Positions 29,848 through 40,160 of a stretch of 41,226 bases of DNA are shown here, piece after piece (positions within the stretch are counted from its first letter, which is position 1; every line of letters starts with the position of its first letter). This DNA comes from Polysphondylium violaceum (lineage: Eukaryota > Evosea > Eumycetozoa > Dictyosteliales > Dictyosteliaceae). The notes below the pieces were generated by a model, which was given only the letters and a program-made list of their open reading frames with translations, was not told where the DNA came from and searched no databases. The stretch spans positions 1-41,226 of the forward strand of contig AJWJ01000178.1 in assembly GCA_000277445.1 (NCBI GenBank), given 5' to 3'. Position numbers and translations under genes: made by a program.

Positions 29848-31131
29848 TTATTCAATAACTTTGGAAATGATACCGGCACCAACAGTTGATTGACCTTCTC
29901 TAATAGCAAAACGTAAACCTTCATTCATTGGGGTTGGGGAAATGAGTTCAACAGTGAGTTCAAGATTATCACCTGGCATAGCCATGGCAGCGGTTTCTGG
30001 TAATTTAATGCTGCCAGTGACATTTGCAGTACGAATAAAGAATTGTGGTTTGTAGTTTGAGGCAAAACCTTTCTTTCTACCACCTTCACCTTCAGTGAGG
30101 ATATAGGTTTTGGCAACGAATTTAGTGTGAGATTTGATTGTACCTGGTTTGGCTAAAACTTCACCTCTGACGACATCTTCTCTCTTGAGACCTCTTAAGA
30201 GGGCACCAACATTTTCACCAGCTTGGGCGAAATCCAACATCTTGCCGAACATTTCAAGACCAGTGACGGCAACCTTTGGAACTGGTTTAATACCAGCAAT
30301 GCAAATTTCATCACCAACTTTAACGACACCTTGTTCAACTCTACCAGTGGCGACGGTACCACGACCAGAGATGGAGAAAACTTCTTCAATTGGCATGAGG
30401 AATGGCTTATCCATGGCACGATGTGGGGTTGGGATTTTAGTGTCGAGGACTTCGACGAGTTGTTCAATGGCCTTTCTACCATATTCGGTGGCAGTGGCAT
30501 CGTCTTCAGCCAAGGCGACGGCGGCGGCACCTCTGACAAATGGAGTGTTGTCACCATCGAAACCGTATTGAGATAAGAGTTCTCTGACCATCATTTCTAC
30601 AATCTCTACGAGATCTGGATCAGCGTTATCCATCTTGTTTAAAAAGACAACCAAAGCTGGAATACCGACTTCACGTGACAAAATAACGTGTTCACGAGTT
30701 TGTTCTTGTGGACCATCTGGGGCAGAGACGACGAGGATAGCACCATCCATTTGAGCAGCACCAGTAATCATATTCTTGATGTAATGTTGATGGCCTGGAC
30801 AATCGATGTGGGCATAATGACGATTGGCACTCTCGTACTCAATGTGTGATGCAGTAATGGTAATACCACGTGAACGCTCTTCTGGTGATTTATCGATTTG
30901 AGCGTATGATTTAAAGTTTGCTAAACCCTTGTCAGAGAGTGTCTTGGTGATAGCAGCTGTGAGGGTAGTTTTACCGTGATCGACGTGACCAATGGTACCA
31001 ACGTTGACGTGTGGTTTGGTACGTTCAAATTTCTTTTTAGCTTCTGCGGCTAATGATGCATTGCTGCTTCTAAAGTATCTAACACCAACAACGTTGTTTT
31101 TAGCAACCAATTGACTAATATTCTTTATCAT
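29848..31131 (-). CDS. tufm: Mitochondrial translation elongation factor Tu
   Basis: An intronless minus-strand gene of 427 residues. The first ~35 residues ([20 protein letters not shown], Arg/Lys and Ser, few acids) look like a mitochondrial presequence. The mature part is full-length EF-Tu: G1 GHVDHGKT (48-55), switch [17 protein letters not shown]3 DCPGH with catalytic His114, G4 NKMD, then domains 2 and 3 ([45 protein letters not shown]). It delivers aminoacyl-tRNA to the mitochondrial ribosome. Oddity: the usual DCPGHADYVKNM reads [12 protein letters not shown], so Ala-Asp after the catalytic His is Gln-His. The coding sequence is richer in C/G than its flanks, as expected for a highly expressed gene. 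Confidence 0.96.
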   Translation of the reverse strand: MIKNISQLVAKNNVVGVRYFRSSNASLAAEAKKKFERTKPHVNVGTIGHVDHGKTTLTAAITKTLSDKGLANFKSYAQIDKSPEERSRGITITASHIEYESANRHYAHIDCPGHQHYIKNMITGAAQMDGAILVVSAPDGPQEQTREHVILSREVGIPALVVFLNKMDNADPDLVEIVEMMVRELLSQYGFDGDNTPFVRGAAAVALAEDDATATEYGRKAIEQLVEVLDTKIPTPHRAMDKPFLMPIEEVFSISGRGTVATGRVEQGVVKVGDEICIAGIKPVPKVAVTGLEMFGKMLDFAQAGENVGALLRGLKREDVVRGEVLAKPGTIKSHTKFVAKTYILTEGEGGRKKGFASNYKPQFFIRTANVTGSIKLPETAAMAMPGDNLELTVELISPTPMNEGLRFAIREGQSTVGAGIISKVIE

Positions 31132-33462
31132 CTTTTCTCTATATGTACAACTACGATATTATCAATCAACAAAATTAAAAAAAAAAAAAAAATTTACGTG
31201 CTTTCGCGTTGCTCTCAAAAAAACTCTTATCGCAGAAATGGCACGAGCGCTTCGTTATAATTCATTCGTAAAATTTTTTTTAAAAAACGAAAAATTTGAA
31301 AGTGGGTAGGGCACGAAGTTCAATCACAAACGTAATATTTACTATTTACCATATCTCAGTATTATTTTATTAACACTCTTAGTGTTCAAAATTATAGACA
31401 ATGAATAGACACAATATCAGCCTCCATACTCTATTACCAATGTCAAATTTCTCTATTCATTATAAAAGAATACAGAAGCTATCCTAATATTACTATGAAT
31501 ATTGTGCGCTGAGATTTATAAATAATGTAAAAATAAGAACGAAAAACTAAACTAAACTCAACACAACACATAAGACTCGATTTTATAACAGTGTTGTAAA
31601 TAATGTCAATTATACAATTTTTAATCATTGTGGTGATAGCAACAAATACAATACATAGTAATACTGTGATAGTGTTTACAACACCCTTTGTCCTACTCAA
31701 TTAAAAATAAGTGACAGACTGTATGTATCTTGATAAATCTAAATCTATTTATAAACACATGACCAAAAAAGATCACGATCATGAAAATTCATTTTCGCCC
31801 ACCTTTCGTTTTTTTTTCAATTTTTACACACTTATGTAAAAACAATGTAATGCTACGCATCATTTTAAAAAATAAAAATTCCAAAAAAAATAAATTTAAT
31901 TCTTTCGTTTTTTTGGAATTCTACTAAAGAATGAAGATTTTCCCCCCAAAATATTTGAGAAAAAAATATTAAAAAAAAAAATTTAATTTTTATCTATATA
32001 TTTATTACCCTTTTTTTTCACTTTTTTTTCATTTGCATCAACTATAACAAATAATCAATTATTATTTATATATATATCATTGTTTTTCATTTAATTTTCT
32101 CATAATCACCACCTTATTTGTTTCATTACAGAATTTGTTGGTCGATAATAAATAAATAAATAGGGCATCTTATAACCTTTACTACTAAAGAATAAGAGCA
32201 AATACTGCTGTTGAATAACAACAACTGCCTTCTATTATATTAATAACTAGTATCTCTTTGCCGCGATACTTTTTAGATCACCTCTTTTTTTTTTTTCCTA
32301 AAAAGAGTATTTTAAACAAAACACACGCAATCAGTCAACTGTCATTATCAATCATTGTGTATTTGCTTTTACATACACGATATTAATTGCTGTTGATTAT
32401 AGAGTTGTGTTATCGTTGTGTTGTTATTACCATCTCTAGTACTACTATTAATAACATCAACATACATCTACTTGATTATTAATCAATATACATTACGAAC
32501 GCACAATAGCACTCGGCAACGTTATAATTATATTTGAATCATTCTATTCATCTATTCCTAAAACTACTGCGAGTGTTTTTCTTTTTTACATTTTTTTTCT
32601 GCGAGAAAATCTATAAAAAAACGGAATTGTTGGTTATTTTTTTGTTTTATCTTTGATTTGACAGAGAGGCCTATTGATTCTTATTTACTTAGATCATAAT
32701 CTAAAAATTAAAAAAGAATTTTAATATCCTTTACGTTCAAACAAAAACTCTTACAAAACTAGGACCTATATAGTCATATATACACAAACTACTATTACTA
32801 TAATATAGTTTGTTTAATTGTCCCACACCAAAGCTTTAGCTTCTTTCTCTCAGAGGGTTACTCTTTTTCTATTGATTGAATCATAATTCATTCATAAAAA
32901 CACTTTTCTTGGGTTTAAAGATCAGTACTATTTCTCTAGAAAGAACGCAAAAAACAAAGGTAGGCAAAGGCAATTCAATTCCTCAATGAGTAATTCATTG
33001 TCGTAAAAAAAACAAAAAAAAGTTTTCATATTGTGCATTTGTTTTGTTTATATTGTATTAATAATCGTTTTGTGTTTATTTGTTTTGTTTCAAATTGTTG
33101 TTGATCGTAATACTATAGATAATAGTGAAATAATAATAATAGCAATCAATTACAACGGCGCCTATTTAAAAAAATTAATTGTTGCAAAAATACGAATTTT
33201 TCGTTTCGTTTTTTTTTTTTTTTTTTTTCAAGATCTTTTTTTTATAATTATAATTTTTAGATTTATGGAAATTTATTGAAAGAAAGGAAATTGCAGAAAC
33301 AGAGATAGATAGATATAATAGAAAAATTTAATTTATGATTCATTTTATTTATTCATCTTTTTTTTTCATCACTATTTATTTATCATTTGACATTTAATTT
33401 GTAATATAAACTAATCAACTTTTTATATTTAAAGAATAATAACTTATAAATAATATAAAAAG
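31132..33462. other. 2.3 kb gene-free divergent region between EF-Tu and RRN3
   Basis: The longest gene-poor stretch in the window, lying between two 5' ends. The EF-Tu side has a GC-richer patch (31200-31320, with GCACGAGCGCTTCG). 31400-31700 has no coding trace beyond a short antisense frame. 31800-32040 and 33190-33450 are A/T tracts. 32150-32960 is of mixed composition, with scattered CA/CT-rich words. No tRNA, snRNA or class I RNA signature was recognised. Confidence 0.45.
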
Positions 33463-35569
33463 ATGCCTACCATGGAGGTCCATACAAATCAACCACAAAA
33501 ACCAACTTTACCTTCATATGAGGCTTTATGGAATAAAGCCATCTCTAGTTCAAAACCAAACCTTCAAGAATGTAAGTTTATTCATACCTATATTTATAAC
33601 AATAACAATTTACTAATTTATAATAATAATAGTAATTACATTTGATTGGACTCAATCAGAACAAACAGTAAATAGTTTTGTAGATTTTTTAGTAAATCTT
33701 GTTACATATAAATCAATTTATGCCTATGAATGTTATAATTTATTAATTGGCTCATTTGAACCATACAAGATATCTATTAAAACTGGCACAAAGGTAGCCT
33801 ATGAGAAATGGGAGTTGATTGCAATGAAAGTTCATTTTACTTTTAATAAAATACTCTCTGCCATTCCATTGAGTTCATCTATTCTCGCCAATTTAATCAC
33901 TGATAAATTCCCACACAGATCACATCCAGCTGAAGTACAACATTTTTATTTCAAAAATGCACTCTTTGTCACTCGTTATTGTCCAACTATTTCACAAACC
34001 ATCCTTTCATCGGCCATCTCTTCATTGATTCAAATCGATGTCTCTATATCACTCGATGAAATGCCCGACGATGAAGATCTCCAATTTGACATTGAAAATG
34101 AAAATGCCGCCGCCGCTGCATTCAACAGCACTTCGACCAGCAACCTCAGCCAAGAAGCCCAAGAGGGTAAAATCAATGCACAAAAACTCGACATCCTCAT
34201 GAACTTGATGCTCGACTATCTAGACATCCGGTTTGGTATCGCAAAAAAGGGCTCAGGGAATATATTTTATTTTGACAACTGTGAACAACAAGATCTCTCG
34301 ACTCAGGACGAGTTGTTTAGCAACTTGATCAAGATCTTTGACGTCACCATCCTTCCCACCTATAAATCCAAATATACTCAGTACCTTTTATTCTATGTGT
34401 CTAAAATCTACCAGAGAAGCTCAACATTTGCCCCACTCAACACCAATGCCTCACTTTTGACTCAAGCCGCCAACACTAGCAACTTTCTCACACCGTCATT
34501 CAACAAGTATCCCAGCTCACCCAAGTCACCCAACACTCGTTTCTCTACCTCTCAATCACCCAAAAAACACAAATCTTTTCTCCACATTGATCCAGTGAAC
34601 ATCGCCACTGGCGGAAAGATTCTCTATGCCGAGTCTTTTATTCGTTTTCTATTTGGCAAGTTGTGCAATGAAAAGGTGCCCGTCATGTACAGACACGCAT
34701 GTGCCGCTTACATTGGTGGCTTTGTTTCCAGGGCCTCCTTTCTTCCCAACCATATTGTCAAGCTTGTGTTTAGAGATCTCCTCAATTTTGCCATTGCCTA
34801 CGTAGACAAGGTCGACAACAAGAATAACCCCAACTGTTTTCCAGATCCTCAAGCTCATTCACTCTTTTACTCTGTGTGTCAATCTGTATATTATATATTT
34901 TGCTTTAGAAATAAGATCATTCTCGACTTTAGCAAAGACTTTGCCAATGACAAGCGAGACGAAAAGCAAAGAGAGTTTTGGCAAGACCTTCACGAAGCAT
35001 TTAGAAAGATTTCCATGTCGCGTCTCAATCCCTTCAAGGTGTGTTTGAAATCAGTGGTTCGTCAATTTTGTTCTGTTTGTATTCGTGTTGGTATCTTTAC
35101 CAAATGTACAGGTATTTTAAAGAATAACAAAAAGATCCCGTTGGCCAAATCCACAACCAACAACTCACCCACCGCCTCTGGAGGATCAAATCAATTTGAC
35201 TCTTTTTTCCCATTTGACCCATATCTCTTGTTTCACAGCTCAAAGTTTTTTGCCAACAGTTATACTCATTGGAAAGATATCAAGAAACAGGGTGATGAAG
35301 AAAACTTGGAAGAACTTTCCGATGAAGAGGATGAAGATTCAGACGATGAAGACGATTTATTGGATAAATTAAGTTCAGAATCAGACGATGAATTTAGTGA
35401 TTTCCAAGGTGACTCTGATGACGATGACGATTCAGACTCTGAATCTGAATCTGATTCCGAACTTTCAAATGATTCAGATTCAGAAGTGGATCATCTCACC
35501 GAAGAATTTATGAGTTTTACCCCAGAAGTAAGATTGGGTTTAGAGTATCATTTTAAACATAGAAATTAA
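33463..35569 (+). CDS. rrn3: RRN3/TIF-IA, RNA polymerase I initiation factor
   Basis: Exons 33463-33571 and 33633-35569 join in phase 1 (NLQELITFDWTQSE) to 681 residues. The alignment to RRN3 is clear by eye: FVDFLVNLVTYKSIYAYECYNLLIG, ITDKFPHRSHPAEVQHFY, LDILMNLMLDYLDIRFG, RHACAAYIGGFVSRASFLP, HSLFYSVCQSVYYIFCFRNK and MSRLNPFKVCLKSVVRQF, in family order. RRN3 bridges RNA polymerase I to the promoter complex on ribosomal DNA and is the growth-sensitive step of rRNA synthesis. Lineage additions are a Ser/Pro-rich insert near residues 325-365 (SPKSPNTRFSTSQSPKK) and a long Asp/Glu/Ser tail (last ~90 residues). The animal acidic loop seems replaced by AAAAAFNSTSTS. The start is at the first ATG after an A-rich leader. 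Confidence 0.95.
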
Positions 35570-35918
35570 TTTGTTTACCAATTACATAATGTGTCGTTCA
35601 CAAGAGAATACAACAATTGTATCATCACGTTTGGATATAGAGCAAGTCCTCAATTCAAATATTTGATCTCAACTTACTTGTTTTAAAACATCTGGTCCAT
35701 AATTTCAAATTTTGAAAAAGATTAGATGATAGATAGATTTAATATGACTATTTCTTTTACTTTTTATTTTTTTAAAAGATTACAACATATATATAATATT
35801 AAATAAAAACCATTTTGTACAAAATAAAATTCATTGTTTAGTGTGAATACAAATAAATGTTTATTTGAATTAAATCATTAATGTTTAAAAAGAAAGTTGG
35901 AAAAGTTGAATTGGATGT
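35570..35918. other. Convergent intergenic region
   Basis: 349 AT-rich bases between the 3' ends of RRN3 and the second CBM49 gene. AATAAA-like words occur on both strands (around 35802 and 35824). Nothing else is seen. Confidence 0.4.
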
Positions 35919-36398
35919 TTAATAATAAACAGCTTTGATAGACAAGTTTGGAGCAGAGGAACCTTCAACAATAAAACCAAATGTATAGGATGCACCAGCA
36001 TTGATAGAGTTTTGGTAGTGGGGAAGAACTAAATCACCATTTGGAAGTTTAACCATATTCCATAAATCATTACCTCTTAATTTAAAGGTAGAGTCTGTAT
36101 CAATGACAATTTCTTTAATATCTCTATGAGAGTTGTTTTTAATGATCACATCGTATTGAGAGTATGTTTTCTTGATTTTAACACCACAATCATCATACTC
36201 TTGAGTCCAACAACCAATTTGCTTGATTTTCAAGTCAACATCTCCACAGTCTGGAATTGGAATACAATGACAAATTTTATCAATGTCACGACAAATTTCT
36301 CCTTTCTTACAGTTGTGAGGTCCACAGGGAAATGGGTAAGTTGCAGATGCAACACCAATCAAGAGTAAAAGTCCTAAAACCAAATTTATCAATTTCAT
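35919..36398 (-). CDS. Secreted Cys-rich protein with C-terminal CBM49 domain
   Basis: An intronless minus-strand gene of 159 residues. MKLINLVLGLLLLIGVASA is a signal peptide with a good cleavage site after ASA. The mature N-terminus is Cys-rich (FPCGPHNCKKGEICRDID, then CHCIPIPDC), like the short Cys-repeat leaders of dictyostelid matrix proteins. A CBM49-like module follows: CWTQEYDDCGVKIKKTYSQY, DVIIKNNSHRDIKEIVID, FKLRGNDLWNM, and GASYTFGFIVEG near the end. It probably binds cellulose in the sheath, stalk or spore coat; this is inferred from the domain. Unlike the CBM49 protein at 3603 it carries the extra Cys module, so the two are not simple tandem copies. Confidence 0.88.
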   Translation of the reverse strand: MKLINLVLGLLLLIGVASATYPFPCGPHNCKKGEICRDIDKICHCIPIPDCGDVDLKIKQIGCWTQEYDDCGVKIKKTYSQYDVIIKNNSHRDIKEIVIDTDSTFKLRGNDLWNMVKLPNGDLVLPHYQNSINAGASYTFGFIVEGSSAPNLSIKAVYY

Positions 36399-36764
36399 TT
36401 TTAAATTTAAAAGATTAGTAATTGTTTAGATATTATTATTATTTTTTTTTTGATTTAAATATACATTTTTTCCCTCTTTTTATACTCATCAAACTATTCT
36501 TTAGATTACCATATTTATTAAACAAAGAGTTAAATATAAAAAGTACTCTACTTCTTAATTTGATAAGAGGTAAGTATTTTAATATGGCGATATTTTCCAA
36601 GGACGGGTCAAAAAGTGTCAAAAAAAAACAAAAAATCGCACCCTTTTATTTGAATGAGATTTTTAATTTTTTTAATTTTTTAAAAATTACTTTTTTAACC
36701 CCTTTAGCCATTACCTATTGTATTGAGGAGGATGGAGTGTAAATCAAATTAAAGTAAATGAAGG
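36399..36764. promoter_or_regulatory. Divergent region between CBM49 and orphan P-loop genes
   Basis: 366 very AT-rich bases with T and A tracts. An overlapping ORF here (36422-36742) is low-complexity Phe/Leu/Lys translation of T/A tracts and is not taken as a gene. A short GGATGGAGTG stretch (36730-36739) precedes the P-loop start. Confidence 0.4.
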
Positions 36765-38592
36765 ATGATGTTGGGTAAGGTGTTTACCAATACAGATAGG
36801 TTATATAATATTCCCCAAGAGTGGGATGTTACAGATATAGAAAGTAAAGAGTTTGATCAATTTTGTTTGACGTCATCAAATGAATTGAATGACAATGAAA
36901 AAAAAATAGTACCCCGAGTGTTTATCATTCAAACAAAGAAACCAAATCAGGGGAAAACCACCATTTTAATGAATGCCTTGGGCAAGGTAGAAAATATCAC
37001 ATTCAAATATATATTTTATTTTAGAGAGGATAGTATACTATCAGATTACAGAAAACTGTTACAAGACATTGCGTCACAGAATCCTGCGTTGGGGAAAAGT
37101 TTTTTCAATTGCACCGATAACCAAATCACTGAAGAGTTTTCAAAATTTGCTAGTCAGTTACAGGATGCATTGTTTATATATTATTTTAATAGTGATAAGA
37201 GTATCAATCCATTTTATAATATACCGAGATTGGCCAATATAAAATATATATTCTTGAAATCAGAGTCTACGCCTTTAGATAATGAATGGAGACAAGATTC
37301 AAAACTATGTGGTTCAATCAATGTAAAATGTAAAAAATTACCTCTTAATTATAGAATCCCCATTCCAAATATTTCAAGAGAATTTTCAATAGCAATTACC
37401 CATACCATTTGTAAAAGGAATCCAATTAAAGTGTCTGAGATGATAAATTTAATGAACCAAGGTATATCAGTTAAAGAATTTATTCTTAAACATAGGTAAG
37501 TTAATTTAAATATCATTTATTTAAATATGAATTAAATCTAATTATCATTATTATCATAGAGATCAATATAAATTACTTTTGTTTTTAAATTTGATTAAAA
37601 AAAAGAATTGGACTATATTTCCACTTGAAGTGTTACCAACTTTACCAATTAAATATATTTCAAAGAAATTTACACTTTTTAATAGTGATTTACTGGTCTC
37701 TTTGACTTTTAACAAGAATTTGGAGACAAATCAAGTTTTATATAAATTAAATATTTTTGATGGAAATGATATTAAAAGTAGATGCTTGGAAAAAAAAGAT
37801 GGTTTCTTAAAAATATTTAGTAAAAACAAGGATTCAATTGTTGATAGTGTTGTCGGTACAAAGATTGAAATTTGGACGAAGAAAGGAGCTTCCCCAATGT
37901 ATCAAGATATTTTCTTGGTTATAAATGATCCAAAGTATCAATTGGATTTTGATTTATCATTTTTTATAAATGTAAAATCTGAAGTAAAAGTAATTGACAA
38001 TGGAAACGGTATTTTTAATTCAAGTGCCATTAGATCATATATAGAGACAGAAAAGAGCAAACTAACATTTAAATCCAAAACTATGAATTTAAATCAATTT
38101 TCAATAATTTATCAACCAAATTTCTTTTCCATCAATAGTGGGCCTTTTATTTCTTTGATTGGATATGGAGTTAGTAAAATGGGTTCAAATGTATCAATGT
38201 TTCTCAGCCAATTCCAAAAAGAAAATCACATAGATCCTGTGAATAGTTTGAATCTAAATGAAAATTTTTACAATATTGGTGATGTTTACTTTGATTTGTC
38301 GAGTTTATTCAAAGGGGAAAAGGTTTGTCGAATACCTATTTATTCCCTCTATGCTTCTTTCGATGGTGAGCCTCTTACCTTTGAATTTATAAGTAAAAAG
38401 GATACTTTTCTCGATTTATCTGGCCACTATTTGGGTAAATTGTCTGGTAAAATTGATTTGCAAAATGGTAATATATCTGAAATTGATAATATTACTGCTT
38501 ATTTAGAGATATCTGGTGATATCAATGTATTTAATACTCAAAAATATATACTTCAAAATCAATCTTTTTCTGAAATTTTTAATAAAGATTAA
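36765..38592 (+). CDS. Orphan protein with N-terminal degenerate P-loop NTPase domain
   Basis: I do not recognise the family. Exons 36765-37495 and 37560-38592 join in phase 2 (LKHRDQYKLLL) to 587 residues. Residues 50-70 (PRVFIIQTKKPNQGKTTILM) look like a beta strand plus P-loop in which the first Gly is replaced; Lys64 and Thr65-66 are kept. The following pattern, KYIFYFREDSILSDYRKLLQ then DALFIYYFNSDK then LANIKYIFLKSES, resembles the strand order of NB-ARC/STAND NTPases (substrate strand, Walker-B-like strand, sensor strand), and a helical region follows to residue 244. The C-terminal ~340 residues are strand-rich with no known domain. It is AT-rich, more so than the housekeeping genes here, and sits beside a tRNA and foldback repeats. 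The STAND assignment is tentative. Confidence 0.7.
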
Positions 38593-39067
38593 ATTTATAG
38601 AATCTATAGCTAAATATTACCCTTTTGTTTTTCATTGATATGAATTTTTAGTTTTATGTAGGAATTAAGCAGCAACTCTTTGAGAATACCCATCCTTCTA
38701 TAGAGCGGTGGAGGTCTGGAAAATTATGAAATTCAAATTTTGTGTGATAAATAGGGCTCATACACAATTAGAAGGCTATAGGAATTCTGTTTATTGAAAA
38801 TAGCCATAAAGTATAAGTGGACAAGACCTTGTCGTTGAATTTTTTCAGGACTGTGGTGATAGATTCATTTCCTTTTTGTTTTAATTAGGATGTAAACAAT
38901 TGGAACTCTTGCATATTGCCCCTTGCAATTTTTATTCTCTGAATTTAAAAGATGATGGATAATCGGAGGTTTTCGTAGACTAGGGGATAGTGAGCTCTTG
39001 GAGGCAGACATCACTAAATTTGTTAAAAAATTGAAAAATATCAGGGAGTAGGGAAATTTCATCATAG
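38593..39067. other. Unexplained 475-base region upstream of tRNA-Ser
   Basis: Composition is less A/T-tract-like than other intergenic DNA. Short peptide-like stretches appear in broken frames (for example QLFENTHPSIERWRSGK around 38675 and CKQLELLHIAPCNFYSLNL around 38890). This suggests a decayed coding sequence, either a duplicated gene end or a mobile-element fossil, but no family can be named. Confidence 0.3.
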
Positions 39068-39147
39068 ACACCTTAGCAAAGTGGTTAATGCGGCGCCCTG
39101 CTAAGGCGTTCTCTTCGGAGGCGCAGGTTCGAACCCTGCAGGTGTCG
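39068..39147 (+). tRNA. tRNA-Ser (GCT anticodon)
   Basis: An 80-base type II tRNA. The acceptor stem is GACACCT pairing with AGGTGTC, with discriminator G as expected for serine tRNAs. The anticodon stem is GCGCC/GGCGT (one G-U) around loop CTGCTAA, anticodon GCT, reading AGC/AGU. A long variable arm (TCT-CTTCG-GAG type) and T arm GCAGG-TTCGAAC-CCTGC follow. The internal A and B boxes (TAGCAAAGTGG; GGTTCGAACCC) are intact, and there is no intron. A TTTT tract lies 12 bases downstream as the likely RNA polymerase III terminator. Dictyostelid tRNA genes are known landing sites for several retroelements; none is recognisable here. Confidence 0.97.
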
Positions 39148-39158
39148 ATTGTTTAGGA

Positions 39159-39162
39159 TTTT
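39159..39162 (+). terminator. Likely RNA polymerase III terminator of tRNA-Ser
   Basis: The first run of four T residues after the tRNA 3' end, 12 bases downstream, in the expected distance range for polymerase III termination. Confidence 0.55.
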
Positions 39163-39256
39163 CTCATTTATCGGGTTTATTTTCTACTTTTAATAATTTA
39201 TTTTTAATTTATTTTTAATTTAATTAATTTTTACCTGGAATTGTGTCGGTTGGAAA

Positions 39257-39340
39257 ATGATAGATTTATCGTAGATCTTAGTGATAGATCAGACAGATCT
39301 TCATCAATAATATCTATGATAAATCTTTGTTTTCATTATA
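39257..39340. mobile_element. Foldback (MITE-like) repeat, copy 1, eroded left arm
   Basis: The right arm ends TAAATCTTTGTTTTCATTA, and its core matches copy 2 over long blocks. The left arm is diverged (AAAATGATAGATTTATC), so only the inner stem GATTTATC/GATAAATC still pairs. GTTTATCATTTGATAAAC (39356-39373) just outside is a separate perfect palindrome. Confidence 0.5.
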
Positions 39341-39606
39341 TTTTTATTTTTTATAGTTTATCATTTGATAAACAATGATATAAATCATTGTATTATTAGC
39401 ACACATATATTAGACAAAATAAAGATAACAAATAAAGGTTATAGGGTGAGAAGGGTGCGCACACCTACTGAAGTTTATTTACATTAAATTTATCTTTTAG
39501 CATTCGAAAACCAATTTTCTATTTAAGGATAATCCACATATCAGATCCGTTAATAAGAGATATTGAATTATTTCCAAAAACGGTAATGCGTTTTGCATTA
39601 CAATCA

Positions 39607-39690
39607 TGTAATGAAAACAAAGATTTATCGTAGATCTTAGTGATAGATCTTCATCAATAATATCATGAATAAATCTTTGTTTTCATTACA
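39607..39690. mobile_element. Foldback (MITE-like) repeat, copy 2, 22 bp perfect terminal inverted repeats
   Basis: 84 bases. TGTAATGAAAACAAAGATTT plus two more bases at 39607-39628 is perfectly complementary to 39669-39690. CATTACAATCA occurs just before the left end and again at the right end, and may be a target-site duplication or part of the arm. It has no coding capacity, consistent with a non-autonomous DNA element or with a structured transcribed element. Confidence 0.6.
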
Positions 39691-39879
39691 ATCACTTCTG
39701 TTTGTACACTTCAAACATCAAATTAGCACAACCATTAATTAACAATAGGATAAATCCCATTTTTTATTAAACAAAATTCTATTTGAGATAATTATCATTG
39801 TTTACTAAAAACTAATTGGTTTCGTAGAAAGGGAGGAGAAAGTTCAATGGGTGGTTTGTATACCTACTGAATTCGTGGG

Positions 39880-40160
39880 GTAAAAAATGAGAATGAAAAT
39901 AAATCATTGGATATAAAACCCCCTTCATACGAGAGTTGTACTAAATTTAATGAAAAAATAAAAATCTCCATTACAATTAAAAATCATTTTCCGCTACAAG
40001 GTATTTTTCTAGTTGTTTCAAGATTATTTGAAGCACTTCCGAGATTTACTTTGCACTTCAAAAACTTGAATTCAAAAACAAATCTAAAAACAAATTTAAT
40101 ACACTAGTCCTAATAAATAAAGTGGTAAAGTTAAAATTAAAGAAATTAAATATCATTTTA
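39880..40160. other. Spacer between tandem repeats and membrane-protein relic
   Basis: AT-rich. A frame without an ATG start at 39907-40107 has no recognisable domain. No other signal is seen. Confidence 0.35.

Larger units (their letters stand above)
39257..39880. repeat. Diverged tandem duplication, unit about 360-400 bases
   Basis: Two units share the same order of parts. A foldback repeat comes first (about 39257-39340 and 39607-39690), then AT-rich DNA with TAAAC/TCATTG words, then a G-rich patch, then ACCTACTGAA (39463-39472 and 39862-39871). A 28-base identity within the foldbacks (39263-39290 and 39622-39649) anchors the alignment. The offset grows from 359 to 399 bases, so one unit has gained or lost about 40 bases. 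No ORF lies inside. Confidence 0.6.

Noticed and set aside
36422-36742. 106-codon ORF between the CBM49 and P-loop genes
   Set aside because: Phe/Leu/Lys-rich translation of T/A tracts in a divergent promoter; no domain.
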